Assembly: GCF_963924675.1 (NCBI RefSeq)
Contig: NC_089232.1
Location: forward strand, 37,712,659 to 37,776,658
DNA length: 64,000 bases
DNA from: Phocoena phocoena
Lineage: Eukaryota; Chordata; Mammalia; Artiodactyla; Phocoenidae
Reading direction: 5' to 3'
Position 1 is the stretch's first letter; the number at the start of each line of letters is the position of its first letter. Below, one piece after another: positions 21,452 through 34,141 of the stretch. The notes below the pieces were generated by a model that was given only the letters and a program-made list of their open reading frames with translations, was not told the DNA's origin and made no database searches. The translations under genes were made by a program, and so were the position numbers.

Positions 21452-24359
21452 TTTTTCTTTTTTCTAATAAAAAGAGATGGAAAGGTGCTAGTTCCCAAGC
21501 TGCTAGTATGCTGCCATTTTCTGACCATTCTATCCAGCAACCCTTCCCAGCAAGAGAAAAGGTCAAACTAAGACAGAGCTCTGGCTTTCTGATAGTCTTT
21601 TTAGGGACTGTACACCTAGCTAAGTTAGGACAGTGTAACAATACCAATTAGTCCAGCTGAGTATCTGGCAATGCCAGCTTTATAATGTTAGCTAATTATT
21701 ATATACTAGGCAGAAAACAGAATCAGTAAATTTTGCTGGAGAGGAAACTATGGATGTACATAGCAGCAAACCTGAAGGAAAAAAAAAAGTGTTCCTAGTC
21801 AGAAGAGCTTACTACAACTTCTACCTCAAACAGAATTAAAGAACCTGAAGCTAGAAAAAGAATGAAAAGTCTAATACAGGTAACTAAAAATAGCTGCAGT
21901 ATTAAACATCTAACTGTACAAATCAACTGAGACAGGAATTTAGGTTCTTAAGAACTTTACTTTTTAAAAAGCACCTCATATTGGCACTCATCAGCACTAC
22001 AAGAACCCTGATCAGTTTTTATTCAGAATAACAGAAAGGATTTCCCTAGAAAATAATTTGGTACAAAACACATACAGCTATTTCGCTAGCTCCTTAGTAG
22101 AGTCAGGAAAGGCAGGTTATTTAATCATTTGCCAGCATCCTAGTACAGTTAACAACAGAAAGGATGAAGCCACATTATCCAGTTCCATTCATATTTTTTT
22201 TCACTTTTTAATCATATCACAGATCCTTTAGCAAAGGCAGACCTAAGGAAAAGGTAACATTTCTCAATTTTGAGTAATGACTCTATAAAATGCCTTATTT
22301 TCAAATTATTTCATATCATATCTTACCTAAAAGACTTGTACCTAATATGGAACTAAACACAGAGTAAATATTCACTTGTTACTTCTGATTCCTACAAAAT
22401 CAAAATATTTCACTGAAAATTTATAACTGTCAATTTAGTTTTTAAATTGATGATTTTCAATTTATAAAACTGCATCTACCCATAGGTTTAAGATGTCACA
22501 CATAAATTTATCTTAGAGTTGTCCATATCATGGTCATAAGTCAAAGCTCTACAACTATACCCACCCCTTCATGATACCACAGCACATTGATAAAGGCTAT
22601 AGTACAACCACAGAGCAGGGAAGTAGAGGTGGTAATGCCATCCAAAAGCTGGTGAGGACTTGCAAGCTCTTGTTTCCCTTTGGAACTCTCCCATCTCACT
22701 GTGAGTTTAAATTTACAAAACTAGATTTAAGGCAACAGACTACTCTGCCATAATTCTTCTTGACTATCACAATCTCCCTGCTTCCTATTGTCAAACACTG
22801 TACTGAAAAATAATTTATTTAAGCATATACAAATCCACTACAGCCTGAAAAAATCTGTTATAAATGCCATGACTTGAGGATAAGAGGTGGGGAAGCTGCA
22901 TTTTGGGATAATTACTCATGGTTATTATTTTCTCGATAAAAAATGATTCAGCAATGAGTTCTTTATATATTTAACTAGAAAAATAGACATGTACCCAAAG
23001 AAAGTGAGCAATAAACTGAAAACTAAACTTTAAATTAAATAAGGCAATGTGCCTTATTATTTTACTGTCTAATCTGTTATCCGGGTGTCAGTTATAAATT
23101 TCAATCCACCAATATAAAAAAGGTAATCAACTATACTTCAATAAAATAATTTAAAAGGGCAGATATACTCAGAATCAGGCAAGATAAATAATAACTTATA
23201 CAGATAACCAAAGAAAATTAATTACTGCGTAGTTCAAACTCTTTCCAGAAACACAGTTGAAAGTAAAAACTAGACTATTTTCTGGCCAATGGTTGCAGAA
23301 ATCTGTTTTCCCCCTAAGTGATTTCAAAGGGACTTAGCAAGCAAATAATATTTCAAAGGAAAAATGTCAGAAAACAGACGAGTCTTTCAGAAGAAAACAA
23401 TGGTTCTAGTCTGTGGATTTAATATAACTGATAGATAATTTTTAAAAAATAATAGCTGGGGACAATTTTATTTTTTTTAATTAAAAAATGCCATGGATCT
23501 CAAGCTTCTCAAGATTAAAAAAAAGTTATTTGTTTAATTTTCACAATAATATCATTAGCATTTCTTTCATAGCTTCTGGAACTGATTTTTACATCCTTAT
23601 TTAGCTGTTGTGAACAATTTATAGAACAGCATTTCACATATACATGAACATATTATGTATATGCTATAATAAACAACACATTGTAACTTCTCATAAACTT
23701 TTCAAAAGTGCACCTATAATGTTTCAAGAGAAAATACAATGATTCTAAAATATCCAGAAGGGACCTGAAATATTAAGAGCATCACAACTGGAAAATTAGT
23801 CCAATAAGAAATAGTTCCTTCTAGAAAATATTATATTTTGAGAAAAATCAACCTGTAGCCTATGTTTGTATTTCACCATCTGGATTCAATCAATATTTGA
23901 TACAATATAAAATAGAATCTGGACCTAAAAGTTATTTGACTTTCAAAAATGTAATTAAGTTAAAAGTATACTTAATTTCAAATATGGGTATACTGAATTG
24001 ACCTTTAATCTAAAGTATTTCATTATGCTTCATAATGTTTTAAGAAAACAATTAGTATCTAGTTTCTAAAAGAGGGACATCACTTTTTGTTGATAGCTAA
24101 AAAAATTTAGGGTCGATTTCTAATGTTTATAGTTATATTCAGATTCTTCTATCATACTTAGTGGATGGCCTAATATTGTTCCTTTTCACAAAAGCTTAAG
24201 ACCCACTGAGCAAAACTGACAGATGACCCTAAGTCTATTTTTAGAACCCCTTCTCACAAATAGATAAGAAAATATTACATGTCCAAAATATAATGCCCCC
24301 AAACTACAAATGTATGCTTTGAAGAAAATGCTATTCATGAGGTGAAGCAACTGGACCTT

Positions 24360-24965
24360 TCCTATATTGCTGGTGAGGGTATATTAAAAGTTCAAAATGT
24401 ATGTACCCTATTACTCATTGATTCCATTCCAAGTTATTCGTCCAAGAGAAAACATTTGTCCCCCCAAATACTTGAACAGTAATGTTTACAACAGATTTAT
24501 TCACAATAGTTGAACACTCAGAACATTCACTGGAAACAAATCAAATGTTCATCAACAGATGTATAAAAAATCACACTGCAGTATATGTGCATGATGGAAT
24601 ACTGCTCAGCAATGAAAAATGTTAAACTACCAACATTCACAATACCATGAATAAATCTCGAAAACATGCTGTACAAAAGAAGCCAGACATAAAATAGTAC
24701 TTCTGTATGATTCTATTTATGTGAAATTTAAGAACAGGCAAAAATAGCCTACGGTGATAGAAAAATCGGAATAGTAGTTGCCTCTAAGGATTGGGAATTG
24801 ACTGGAAGAGGACTCAAAGGAAAAAAGGTGATGAAAATTGTCTATATCTTGATAGCAGTGGTAATTATACAACAATATATTTATCAAAACTCATAAAATT
24901 GTGTACTTAAAATCTGTGACTTATACCATATATAAATTTTAATTCAATAAAAATAAAATTTAAAA
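24360..24965 (+). mobile_element. Old L1 3' end, 5'-truncated
   Basis: Starts at 'tatattgctggtgagggtat' and follows the L1 order: 'atagttgaacactc', 'catcaacagatgtat', 'gatggaatactgctcagcaa', 'agtagttgcctctaaggatt', 'aaaattgtgtacttaaaatc', then an AATAAAAATAAAA tail. It is diverged, with no clear TSD. Confidence 0.8.
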
Positions 24966-25190
24966 AGATGCCCTTAAAAAATTTTTAATTCTGAAATTTA
25001 ATTAAAATTTAATTTCAGTTAAAATGAATAAATTTTTCTTTACGTAACTCTACTTATGGAAAAACCAACATTCAATAAACATGCCTGTAGTTATTGTGTG
25101 CTTATAAAAATATACTCATACTTACTTGTCTATAGATTGGAATTTTTAAAATACCTAGAATTGATATTGAACATTTTAAAATTCTGTTCT

Positions 25191-25544
25191 GGGATTCCCT
25201 GGTGGCGCAGTGGTTAAGAATCCACCTGACAACGTAAGGGACAGGGGTTTGAGCCCTGGTCTGGGAAGATCCCATGTGCCGCAGAGCAACTAAGTCTGTG
25301 AGCCACAACTACTGAGCCTGTGCTCTAGAGCCTGCGAGCCACAACTACTGAGCCCATGTGCCGCAACTACTGAAGCCCGTGCGCCTAGAACCTGTGCTCT
25401 GCCACAAGAGAAGCCACCACAATGAGAAGTCCATGCACCGCAACGAAGAGTAGCCCCCGCTCGCCGCACCTAGAGAAAGCCCACGCACAGCAACGAAGAT
25501 CCAACACAGCCAAAAAATTTTTTTCTAATTATAAATAAATAAAT
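25191..25544 (+). mobile_element. CHR-type SINE, long form (about 350 bp)
   Basis: Has the head gggattccctggtggcgcag, then the long body with repeated 'cacaactactgagcc' units and 'gagaagccaccacaatgaga', ending in an (AAAT)n tail. It is flanked by a perfect 12-bp TSD AAAATTCTGTTC at 25178-25189 and 25545-25556. The extra body separates it from the 205-bp class. Confidence 0.93.
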
Positions 25545-26021
25545 AAAATTCTGTTCCACTCCCCACAAAGCCGTAAGAACAAAAAATTAAAACCTTTGAA
25601 AAATCCAACTCCTCTTCAGTAACCCAGCAATGGACTCAGATAACTCATCATTCCTTATGTGTGTCCTAACTTCATCCTCTTGGAATCTGAATAAAGTAAT
25701 CCTAGGTATAATTTTGTAAGTGATATTTATTTAATCATTATTTCATGATATCCTAGCACAGAGAAGTTAAATAACTATTATGTTATTCAAGGCTACCAAA
25801 TCCAAAATCAAAACTCAGGTAACTGGCTCCTGCTTTAGGAACTGCAGTAACAAGATTACATACAGCGCCTGATCAATCATTTTAGTACATTAGATAATAA
25901 GAAATAACCTAAAATATCAAGTAATATTTTAAAATATTCTTCACTGGGACCAGAGAGGCTTAATAATATGACCAAAAGTCAAATTCAATATTTGGGTAAG
26001 AAATTTAGAAAACAGACAAAC

Positions 26022-26079
26022 CTTGGAAGACTTCCTTCGGCTTCTTCTCGTCCAAACTACCACCAGTTTATCTGGTTGC
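26022..26079 (-). CDS. EHBP1: EHBP1 coding exon (NT-C2 domain, residues about 36-54)
   Basis: A 58-nt exon. On the minus strand it begins with a single G that completes a split codon, then reads QPDKLVVVWTRRSRRKSSK and ends in phase 0 at the donor AAG|gtttgt. The acceptor is cttgtttggcag. The leading G fits a split TGG tryptophan codon from the preceding exon (..TKKW in EHBP1), so that exon should end in TG. This part of the NT-C2 domain carries a strongly basic stretch, RRSRRK. The exon is intact and joins in frame to 17376-17471. A CHR SINE begins 293 bp upstream in gene sense. Confidence 0.96.
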
Positions 26080-26372
26080 CTGCCAAACAAGAAAAAGATT
26101 ACGTATAATTTATCTTAAATCAAATAATAAAATTTAGTTCTGGCACCTTTAAAAGAACAAAAAATCATCTGCTTTAGATTACATAGAACCGTTGCACTTA
26201 CAATAAAGCTCTATAAATTATTCATATATAGTAGATGTTGAATACAGATATGATCTAATTTAAATGACTAATATTTCATCCACATGTTTTTCTAAAAATA
26301 CTTTACCAAGTAAATTCACTGGGACAAACCAAGTAAAATTAAATACTTAGACTATTTTAAAAAGAAAAGCAA

Positions 26373-26580
26373 GGGCTTCCCTGGTGGCGCAGTGGTTGAG
26401 AGTCCGCCTGCCGATGCAGGGGACACAGGTTCGTGCCCTGGTCCGGGAAGATCCCATATGCCGCGGAGCGGCTGGGCCTGTGAGCCATGGCCGCTGAACC
26501 TGCGCGTCCGGAGCCTGTGCTCCGCAACGGGAGAGGCCACAGCAGTGAGAGGCCCGCGTACCGCAAAAAAAAAAAAAAAA
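26373..26580 (+). mobile_element. CHR-type SINE (about 205-bp class)
   Basis: Complete head-to-tail copy: ggcttccctggtggcgcagt, a B-box region near 26425, then the 'ggagaggccacagcagtg' end and 16 As. It is nearly identical to the other 205-bp copies. I could not define a TSD. It lies close upstream of the EHBP1 exon at 26022 (in gene sense). Confidence 0.95.
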
Positions 26581-27161
26581 TCCTTTAAAACAATACTATA
26601 TTTCTAACACATTATCCACTTTAATTTAGAGAAAATAAGCATAAAAACGATACTTCCAAAGTAACTTAAATCTGTGGTTTACACTACTCTTGCATCTCTG
26701 TATCTTATGACCAATGCTTATGGTTTTCAAAAACTTTTTATAATCAGTCATCTCAACTATCTTCATAAAAACAATATAATACCAAAAAATAGGCAAGGTA
26801 CATTCTGGCAAAGTTACATAACTCATCAAAAGTTCTGGCAAAACCAAGACCAAATGAAATACAGGTCTTCTAATTCTCATACCTCTCTTCTTTATCTTCT
26901 GCCAACATAAAGTTAAAAACAAAACACACTCACATTTTCAGCTAATACAACTAAGTTCTCTTTAATGCTTAGGGAAAACATAAAAACTATGATTATCAGT
27001 TCTTTTACTTAGATTTTTATTTTTAAAAAATCTTAGATAAAAGCTTTTTAACCAAGAAATGAATGATATTACTCATCTCAGTGACCTTCACCACTTTCTC
27101 TGTCTCCTTCATTTTACCCTGGTATCTTTCATTATCAGCAGATGACCTGTCCTCCTATTTA

Positions 27162-27206
27162 ACTACCTACCTACCTACTTACCTTCCTACCTACATACAT
27201 ATATTA
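27162..27206. repeat. (TACC)n-like simple repeat
   Basis: Degenerate ctac/ttac/ctac tetramers pass into catacatacatata. Confidence 0.85.
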
Positions 27207-27407
27207 TAAAAGGTCACCAGCCGTAAACTCCTGATCCAGTGATTTACCTAGAAACCTGTCCAAAGAGCAACAGTTGTCTAATGAAAGATATTACTGAGGA
27301 ACTGACCCTGAATGTAGTACAGAGAAATAAAGTGATAATATTTTTTAAAGAAGGTAAGAGACATAGAAGATAGATTGAGAAGTACACACACCTAATAGAA
27401 ATTCTAG

Positions 27408-27736
27408 GGCTTCCCTAGTGGTGCAGTGGTTAAGAATCTGCCTGCCAATGCAGGGGACACGGGTTCAAGCCCTGGTCCGGGAAGATCCCACATGCTGCAG
27501 AGCAACTAATCTCGTGCGCCACAACTACTGAGCCTGCACTCTAGAGCCCATGTGCCACAACTACTGAAGCCCGCATGCCTACAGCCCGTGCGCCGCAACA
27601 AGAGAAGCCACCGCAATGAGAAGCCTGCACACCACAATGAAAGAGTAGCCCCTGCTCGCCGCAACTAGAGAAAGCCCGCACACAGCAACAAAGACCCAAA
27701 GCAGCCAAAAATAAATAAATAAATTTATTTAAAAAA
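27408..27736 (+). mobile_element. CHR-type SINE, long form (about 330 bp)
   Basis: Long-body CHR copy ending in an (AAAT)n tail. A perfect 11-bp TSD AGAAATTCTAG is at 27397-27407 and 27737-27747. Confidence 0.94.
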
Positions 27737-27949
27737 AGAAATTCTAGAAGTTTAGAATAGTGGGAATGGCAGAGGCAATACTAAGGAGAAAAGGCTAAGA
27801 ATGTTCCAATAAAGATAGGGTCCTTAGGTTGAAAATATATATTAACAAATAAACAGGATAAATAAAAAACTAATCTATGTCTAAATACCTTGCAACTACG
27901 GAACAGCAAGAATAAAGAGAAAAATCATAAAAGAAAAGACAGGTTACCA

Positions 27950-28560
27950 GCAAAGGCGTAATTATGCTGACAACAACTTCATAGCAGCAACAGCGCCCAA
28001 AATACAATGAAGCTAATGATCTTCAAGTGCTAAAGGAAAATAGATGCCATCCTGGAGTTTCATATTGGCTAAACTACCATTTAAGAAATGGTTTCAGACA
28101 TAAAAGACTAAGAGTTTACAATCTATATAACCCAGCTAAATACAGGAAGGAGGAGGATGCAAGAAGCAATATAAATGTGGTAAAATGTTAATACTTGTTC
28201 ATTTTCAGTGATAGGACCTGAAGAAAACAAGAGTAGACAAAAAAACAAAAGTAAGGTTCCAATGAAACTATTTCATCAAGGCATCTTCTAAACAAATGCA
28301 GTGTGTTTCTGATGGTGATAGTAACCAGCATAGTATAAAAACAAAAAATGGTGGTTCTCCACCCAAGACTAAACCAGTTCCCAAACAGTGTCAGGCTTTG
28401 AAGACAACAATTGTAAAAACCAGTAGCTTGCTTTGGTGAATCTTTCCAGCGTGAGCTGTTGGGAGCAGGAGCCAGATGCCAAAGTGCTAAATTACAGATG
28501 AAACAGAAGAAAGTTTCTATGAAACATCAGAGTGTTCATCTAAGAATCTGAACCAATGGA
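27950..28560 (+). mobile_element. Possible ancient L1/HAL1-type fragment
   Basis: Phrases such as 'agatgccatcctggagtttc', 'taaactaccatttaagaaat', 'gtttcagacataaaagacta' and 'taacccagctaaatacagga' recall old L1 or HAL1 sequence. No frame survives. Assignment and limits are tentative. Confidence 0.35.
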
Positions 28561-29049
28561 GAAACAAACAAAACCTTGTTCAACACACAGAGAAGTAGAA
28601 CAGGACAAATGACATGAAGATGGGGAGCAGTATAGCAACATGACAACAGAGCTGGGCAGAGGGTATGATCAATGATGGCAGCTTAACAGCAGAGGGACTG
28701 CGTAGCCAACCAGTGCAAGTTACCTTATTTGAAAGCATTGGTGGCTTGCTGGAACACTTTACCTAGATTACTACACTAACCTTTTTACTATGTTCTCACC
28801 TCCACATTTCCAGCCCAACCTCAACTCTTAGTTATATTTCTGCAATACTTCTTTAGAAATGCTATAAAGATCTTACCGATTTTCCTTATTATCCTTACTG
28901 GGCTCTTATACTGAAGGTACTACCGACTGGCACTTGAAGGTTGAATTTCACAGATTTATTTGACCTAAATAGTATTCTATTTTAGTTTAAATTTAAACTT
29001 TAAAAAACATTTCTTACTTAAATGCCTTTAAACAAGGTCCATGCTATCC

Positions 29050-29670
29050 AGATTACTAGAGCCTTCAATGCTATCAACTGCTTCACACATGACCAGCTTC
29101 ACTCTTAAGATGATCTACTTAGTCCCTGTATGCATTTGACCCTGTGACACCATAGCATGCAAGATAACATCCATATTCCTGAATGTGGTTTATAAGGCAC
29201 TTCACCACCTGACTCTGATCTACTTTTCTAGATGCAAAACCTACAAATATCTCAAAGGCATCTTGCTTTCCAACCAATCCCTGAACACTTATTCAATTTC
29301 TTCACATCTTTGCATGTTACAAACTTTTTTTAAAACCTCTTCTTTTCTCTCCTTTTCTACCTGATAAACTCTTAATTCATCACTTCCTCTGTGAAAACCT
29401 GACCATTTCTCATTCCATTCCCACTTCATCCCACATACTAAACCTCAGGCAGAGTTAACTGCTCCTTCTACTGTATTTCCAGTAATACTCTAGACACCTC
29501 TTTTTTAATATCCTATGCACCCTGTATTACATTATTTGTTATTATTTCTATCTCCTCCACTAGACTGTGCTCCTTTATCAACCATATCTTATTTATCTTT
29601 CTATTCCTAGTAACTAACAAGAATCTGGTACAAGATTGAGGCTTGACGTACATTCACTACTGAATGAACC
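29050..29670 (+). mobile_element. L2 LINE, sense, long 3' part
   Basis: Reads in L2 order: 'gtttataaggcacttcacca', 'cacatctttgcatgttac', 'cctctgtgaaaacctgacca', 'tatctcctccactagactgt', 'tttctattcctagtaactaa' and a final 'cactactgaatgaa'. About 0.6 kb, diverged, with no frame. Confidence 0.7.
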
Positions 29671-29784
29671 TTAAATTTCATCCAGGAATTCCCAGTTGGT
29701 TAATTATAATTGATGAGGTCCAACTAAAGCCTGTAGCTACATAACACATTCTCTCTGCAGCTTATTTGAGCTTTGCAAGCATCC

Positions 29785-29872
29785 TCACCTTGGCTGCACA
29801 TTGGAATCTCCTGGGAAGGTAGAGTGCAAAGCAATCCCCACACCTCCCGACTTGGAACATTAGTGAGGTATT
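29785..29872 (+). mobile_element. Possible MER5-like hAT DNA transposon fragment
   Basis: 'ggctgcacattggaatctcc' then 'tgggaaggtagagtgcaaag' resembles one end of MER5-class elements. Short and diverged. Confidence 0.45.
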
Positions 29873-30524
29873 AGTTGTGATGGCAGTGAGGGTGTCTCCC
29901 CTCCATGATATTGTCCTAGTGCCACCTGCACAGTTGCCTCCACCTAACTTGGCCTCTCAGCATCTCCCTCCCCTCAACCCGTTCTGATCTTGTGTTTCAG
30001 AAAAGGGAAGCCACTTACTGTAAAAAATTAGGAAGGGTGGTCTCCTAACCTATATGCCTGAAGTTCCAAGTATGTAAATATAACATAAATTACTTTGAGA
30101 ATGTCTCCAGAGATGAATAAACTTTTTTGTAATTCTAAGTCATGTCCAATTTTATAATGTCTTCATTAGAAATCAGCCCACCTTTACATTATCAGGGACA
30201 AAGCAAGGCAGAATGTTCTAAAATAAAGAACTGTGCTGTTATTGTTCTCATAGAAGAACACCAAAAACCACACAACTGGTTGACCACAATTAATATTTTA
30301 AGCATCCATGCTGTACTAGAAAAGAACCATTAAATATTTACTTATGTGCTCCCAAGAGGCCAGGGATAGAGCAATTGTGAGAGTTTTATCCAACTACCAA
30401 AGAACCTATATAACTTTCTATCAAAAAAGTCAAGACAACCTGATAGAGCCCAGATTTTAGAGAGAATCTAACAATCACGTACTTAACATTTCTACCCCAT
30501 TACCTAAGTAACCAGGTAGCACTA

Positions 30525-30625
30525 CACATACAGATATATAAACATACACACATATATTTATATACAAATATTTACATATATAAACATTTTATACACATAC
30601 ACATAAAATGTACACAGACACACTG
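30525..30625. repeat. AT/CA-rich low-complexity tract
   Basis: Imperfect tata/caca mixtures over about 100 bp, including several 'acatataaaca'-like units. Confidence 0.8.
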
Positions 30626-30700
30626 CCTGAGTTCCACTGGAAAATTTGTAGTTTTTTGGTGGGCTTATGCAGCAGAGGAAACTTTACAGTTAAAAATAAG

Positions 30701-30840
30701 GGACTTCCCTGGCAGTCCAGTGGTTGAGACTCCATGCTTCCACTGCAGGGGGCATGGGTTTGATCCCTGGTCAGGGAACTAAGATCCCACATGCCAGGCA
30801 GTGCGGCCAAAACATGAATGAATGAATGAATAAAATAAAA
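30701..30840 (+). mobile_element. CHR-type SINE, short form (about 140 bp)
   Basis: Has the variant head ggacttccctggcagtccag with the B-box region gtttgatccctggtcaggga. It ends in gcggccaaaa and an (AATG)n/(AAAT)n tail. It belongs to a different subfamily from the 205-bp class. Confidence 0.9.
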
Positions 30841-31254
30841 ATCGACCTTCTAGCCTACCCTCAGAGTCCTTAAAAAGCAACAAGTTGAATCTGAAGGTGG
30901 CAAGACTTATCTCACGCTATAGTCCTGATGCTAAATTCTGTAGAGGAGGAAGGACAGGAGGAAAATGGAAGTGGAAGGAGGAAAAGATATGAGAGCTACA
31001 ATGAACCAGCTTATAAAGCAATAAACTGTATCTTTCTTTCGTCTGCAACTAAGTTTTGGGCCCTTCTTCTCTTTGCCACTAGTGATCTACTGTGATCAAA
31101 GTAAATTTAAAGAAAAACATTTCTGGCTTAAATTTAGATTCCTTTACTCTTTCCTACTCTCGCATGTATGTCACTTGTGTGAGGTGAGACACAAAGCCAT
31201 GAGAAAAATCCCAAAACCATCACGTGAAAACCAGCCTCATCACTCTCCAGAATC

Positions 31255-31412
31255 ATAATAAGCATTCAACAAATATTTTATTGAATGCCTATTACATTCC
31301 TGGCACTGTGGTGAGCCATGGAGATGAAAAGACAAAAGAAGACAAGACTTGATCCTCTGGAAGTTTACATTCTAGTGGAGACACAAACAATTAAAGCAAC
31401 TACCCAACTCCA
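31255..31412 (-). mobile_element. L2 3'-end fragment, antisense
   Basis: 'aagcattcaacaaatatttt', 'cattcctggcactgtggtga' and 'gaagtttacattctagtgga' are clear reversed L2 3'-end blocks. Confidence 0.75.
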
Positions 31413-31636
31413 GGCACAACCTGTGATAACTGTGGTTACTATTAGTTAATGAAATTACATGTCATTTAAAGAATATACTTTTCTGTATTTTCTACAATGA
31501 ATTTATATTACTTTGTGGTGGGGAATTATTTAAATGTGGAGAGGGAGTTATTTAAAATAAAATAGCACTTTTAAGTTTGGAATTACATATGAACAGACAG
31601 AATTAAACAATTAAATTTTAAAATTTCATTGTATTT

Positions 31637-32489
31637 ATTTTTTAACTTTTTATTTTATATTGGAATATAGCCAATTAACAATGTTGTGATAGTTTCAGGT
31701 GCACAGCAAAGAGACTCAGCCATACATATACATGTATCCATTCTCCTCCAGACTCCCCTCCCATCCAGGCTGCCACATAACATTCAGCAAAGTTCCCTGT
31801 ACTATACAGTAGGTCCTCGTTGGTTATCCTTTTTAAATATAGTAGTGTGTACATGTCAGTCCCAAACTCCCTAACTATCCCTTCCCTCCATCTTTCCCAT
31901 ACTGGTAACCATAAGTTCATACTCTAAGTCTGTCAGTCCGTTTCTGTTTTGTAAATACATTCATTTGTATAATTTCTTTTTAGATTCCGCATATAAGCGA
32001 TATCACAGGATATTTCTCTTTTTCTGTCTGACTGACTTCACTCAGTATGACAATCTCTAGGTCCACCCATGTTGCTGCATTATTTCATTCTTTTTTATGA
32101 CTGAGTAATATTCCATTGTATAATATATGTACCACATCTTCTTTATCCTTTCCTCTGCTGATGGACATTTAGGTTGCTTCCATGTCTTGGCTATTGTAAA
32201 CAGTGCTGCAATGAACACTGGGGTGCATGTATCCTTTTGGACCATGTTCTCTGGATATATGCCCAGAAGTGGGATTGCAGGGTCATATGGTAGCTCTATT
32301 TTTAGTTCTGTTCTCCATAGTGGCTGTATCAATTTACATTTCCACCAACAGTGTAGGAGGGTTCCCTTCTCTCCACACCTTCTCCAGCATTTATTGTTTG
32401 TGGATTTTTTTGATGATAGCCATTTTGACTGGTATAAGGTGATACTTCATTGTAGTTTTGATTTGTGTTTCTCTAATTATTAGCAAAAA
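31637..32489 (-). mobile_element. 5'-truncated L1, antisense (0.85 kb)
   Basis: Reversed L1 3' end: 'ggaatatagccaattaacaa', 'aggtccacccatgttgctgc', 'tgactgagtaatattccatt' and 'acaccttctccagcatttat'. It stops abruptly inside ORF2. A probable 14-bp TSD with two mismatches flanks it (atttcattgtattt at 31623-31636; attgcattgaattt at 32490-32503). It lies in the transcriptional sense of EHBP1. Minus-strand frames such as 32057-32332 are remnants of L1 ORF2. Confidence 0.88.
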
Positions 32490-32503
32490 ATTGCATTGAA
32501 TTT

Positions 32504-32934
32504 GAAGACCTCTCAGCTGAATTAATCTGTTTTCTAAGTCAATAGAAGTGGAAGAGGTGTATTCTTTGTCTTAAGTTAACATAAATGTTCCCTAAGGTCT
32601 GAGCTGGCCATAGACAAAATTTTGAAAGAGGCCCCACTTGACTCTGCAGCCCTCCTTTACCTGCAGCCCCTCCAATGTCTGGGGCATTCTTCCTTGGGCC
32701 TGCAAAGTCAGTATGGCACTCCATTACAGGACCCAACAATAAAATTTTAACAAATGCTTTTCAGATCACTAATTCTCTTCTATATCAATTAAAATCCCCC
32801 TTTCTCCAGGGTAAGTATCTTAGGAAGGTAGTCAAAGGAAAGAAAACTGGGGAAACAATTTGTATTAATTTAGGAGATATGAATTGTAAAAGGCGGCTCC
32901 TCAAAGATGACATAGTACAGAGGAGAGATTACTA
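32504..32934. other. Unassigned intronic sequence
   Basis: I recognise no repeat or gene. The block 32600-32720 is richer in G and C than its surroundings ('ctgcagccctcctttacctg') but gives no convincing protein. Confidence 0.5.
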
Positions 32935-33072
32935 GACTGGAGGTTGGGAAACTTGTTTTTCCTAGTTCTGGCACGTAGTGACCTTAGGAATGCCTCTCCA
33001 TATCTCTGAGCCTATTCCCTAATTTATCAAATGAAGAGATTGTACTAAGACCTCAGCTAGTTCTAAAACTAT
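32935..33072 (+). mobile_element. MIR/THER-like SINE fragment
   Basis: 'ctagactggaggttgggaaa', 'ctagttctggcacgtagtga' and 'tatctctgagcctattccct' follow the sense order of MIR-related CORE-SINEs. Confidence 0.55.
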
Positions 33073-33938
33073 GATTCAGTGACCATATGATTAAATGACT
33101 CAAATTGGTTAAATATTTTGTGGTTTAAAATGAAATGAGAAATTAAAGAATAGAGTAAAGCATTTGTGGCACAGAATCCTTTGCCTCCTGTTTTCTGACA
33201 ACCTAGAGGTAGTTAATATTACCACCTTTGAATAATATTATGAAAGGGGAAGTAGTATCTTTTAGCAGAGCAGTAAATGGACCACCGAAGATTCAGGCTC
33301 CCTGTCCAAAGCACAATGTTAAACCTGGGAGATGTTGCAGGAAGCCCCTTGTCCCCAACCACCACCACCATTCCCAGCATGCTGACACTGCGATGGAACT
33401 ACATGATACCCCTCACCACTGGTGTCACTTCTGGAGGAGAGTGGATAATAAATGAGTATGCCTTCTCCACACCAGCTGAATGGAGAGGATTCCAGAATGC
33501 AAAGGAGGGCAGAATCATAAGATAAAAGGTGTATGGGCTCCTGAATGACCACGTGGAAGTCCAGTCAACCTCTCTAGATTGAAAAGTGAGCAAGAAATGG
33601 ACTTTTATTGGGTCAAACCACTTTGATTTTGGGGTGTGTCTGCTACAGTAACTCCTCAACATATAGAAAATTCAAAAGACACACATACATAACAATAAAG
33701 CAGTTGCTGTCTTGTAGAAACTTACACTGCAAAGTGCTGAGACCAAATTTAACCTTTTTATGTCCTACTGGTTTTCACATATATGAAATTGATGTTTCTG
33801 AAGATAAAAGACAGCTATACCTCAGAACTTAGTAATTAATATTTATGCCTTTGAGCTTTTCCTAAATTATAAATAAGGAATCATAAGCCTTTAGAACACA
33901 AAAAGTACAGCATATTCCTCTCACCAAAGAATACAGGA

Positions 33939-34141
33939 GGGGCTTCCCTGGTGGCGCAGTGGTTGAGAGTCCGCCTGCCGATGCAGGGGACACGGGTTCG
34001 TGCCCCGGTCCAGGAAGATCCCACATGCCGCAGAGCGGCTAGGCCCATGAGCCATGGCCGCTGAGCCTGTGCGTCCGGAGCCAGTGCTCCGCGACGGGAG
34101 AGGCCACAACAGTGAGAGGCCCATGTACCACAAAAAAAAAT
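33939..34141 (+). mobile_element. CHR-type SINE (about 205-bp class)
   Basis: Full 205-bp-class copy with a perfect 9-bp TSD AATACAGGA at 33930-33938 and 34142-34150. Confidence 0.95.

Larger units (their letters stand above)
17472..26021 (-). other. EHBP1: EHBP1 intron between the RKSSK and VTLFK exons (8.55 kb)
   Basis: The intron is bounded by gtttgtctg (donor, beside 26022) and the acceptor next to 17471. It holds a CA microsatellite, an L2-in-MIR nest, another MIR, two CHR SINEs and one old L1 tail. The stretches 20240-20800, 21660-23120, 23160-24350 and 25560-26020 show nothing I recognise beyond AT-rich DNA and short A or T runs. Two tiny L1-tail-like scraps lie at about 20185-20222 and 23120-23150. 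Confidence 0.85.
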
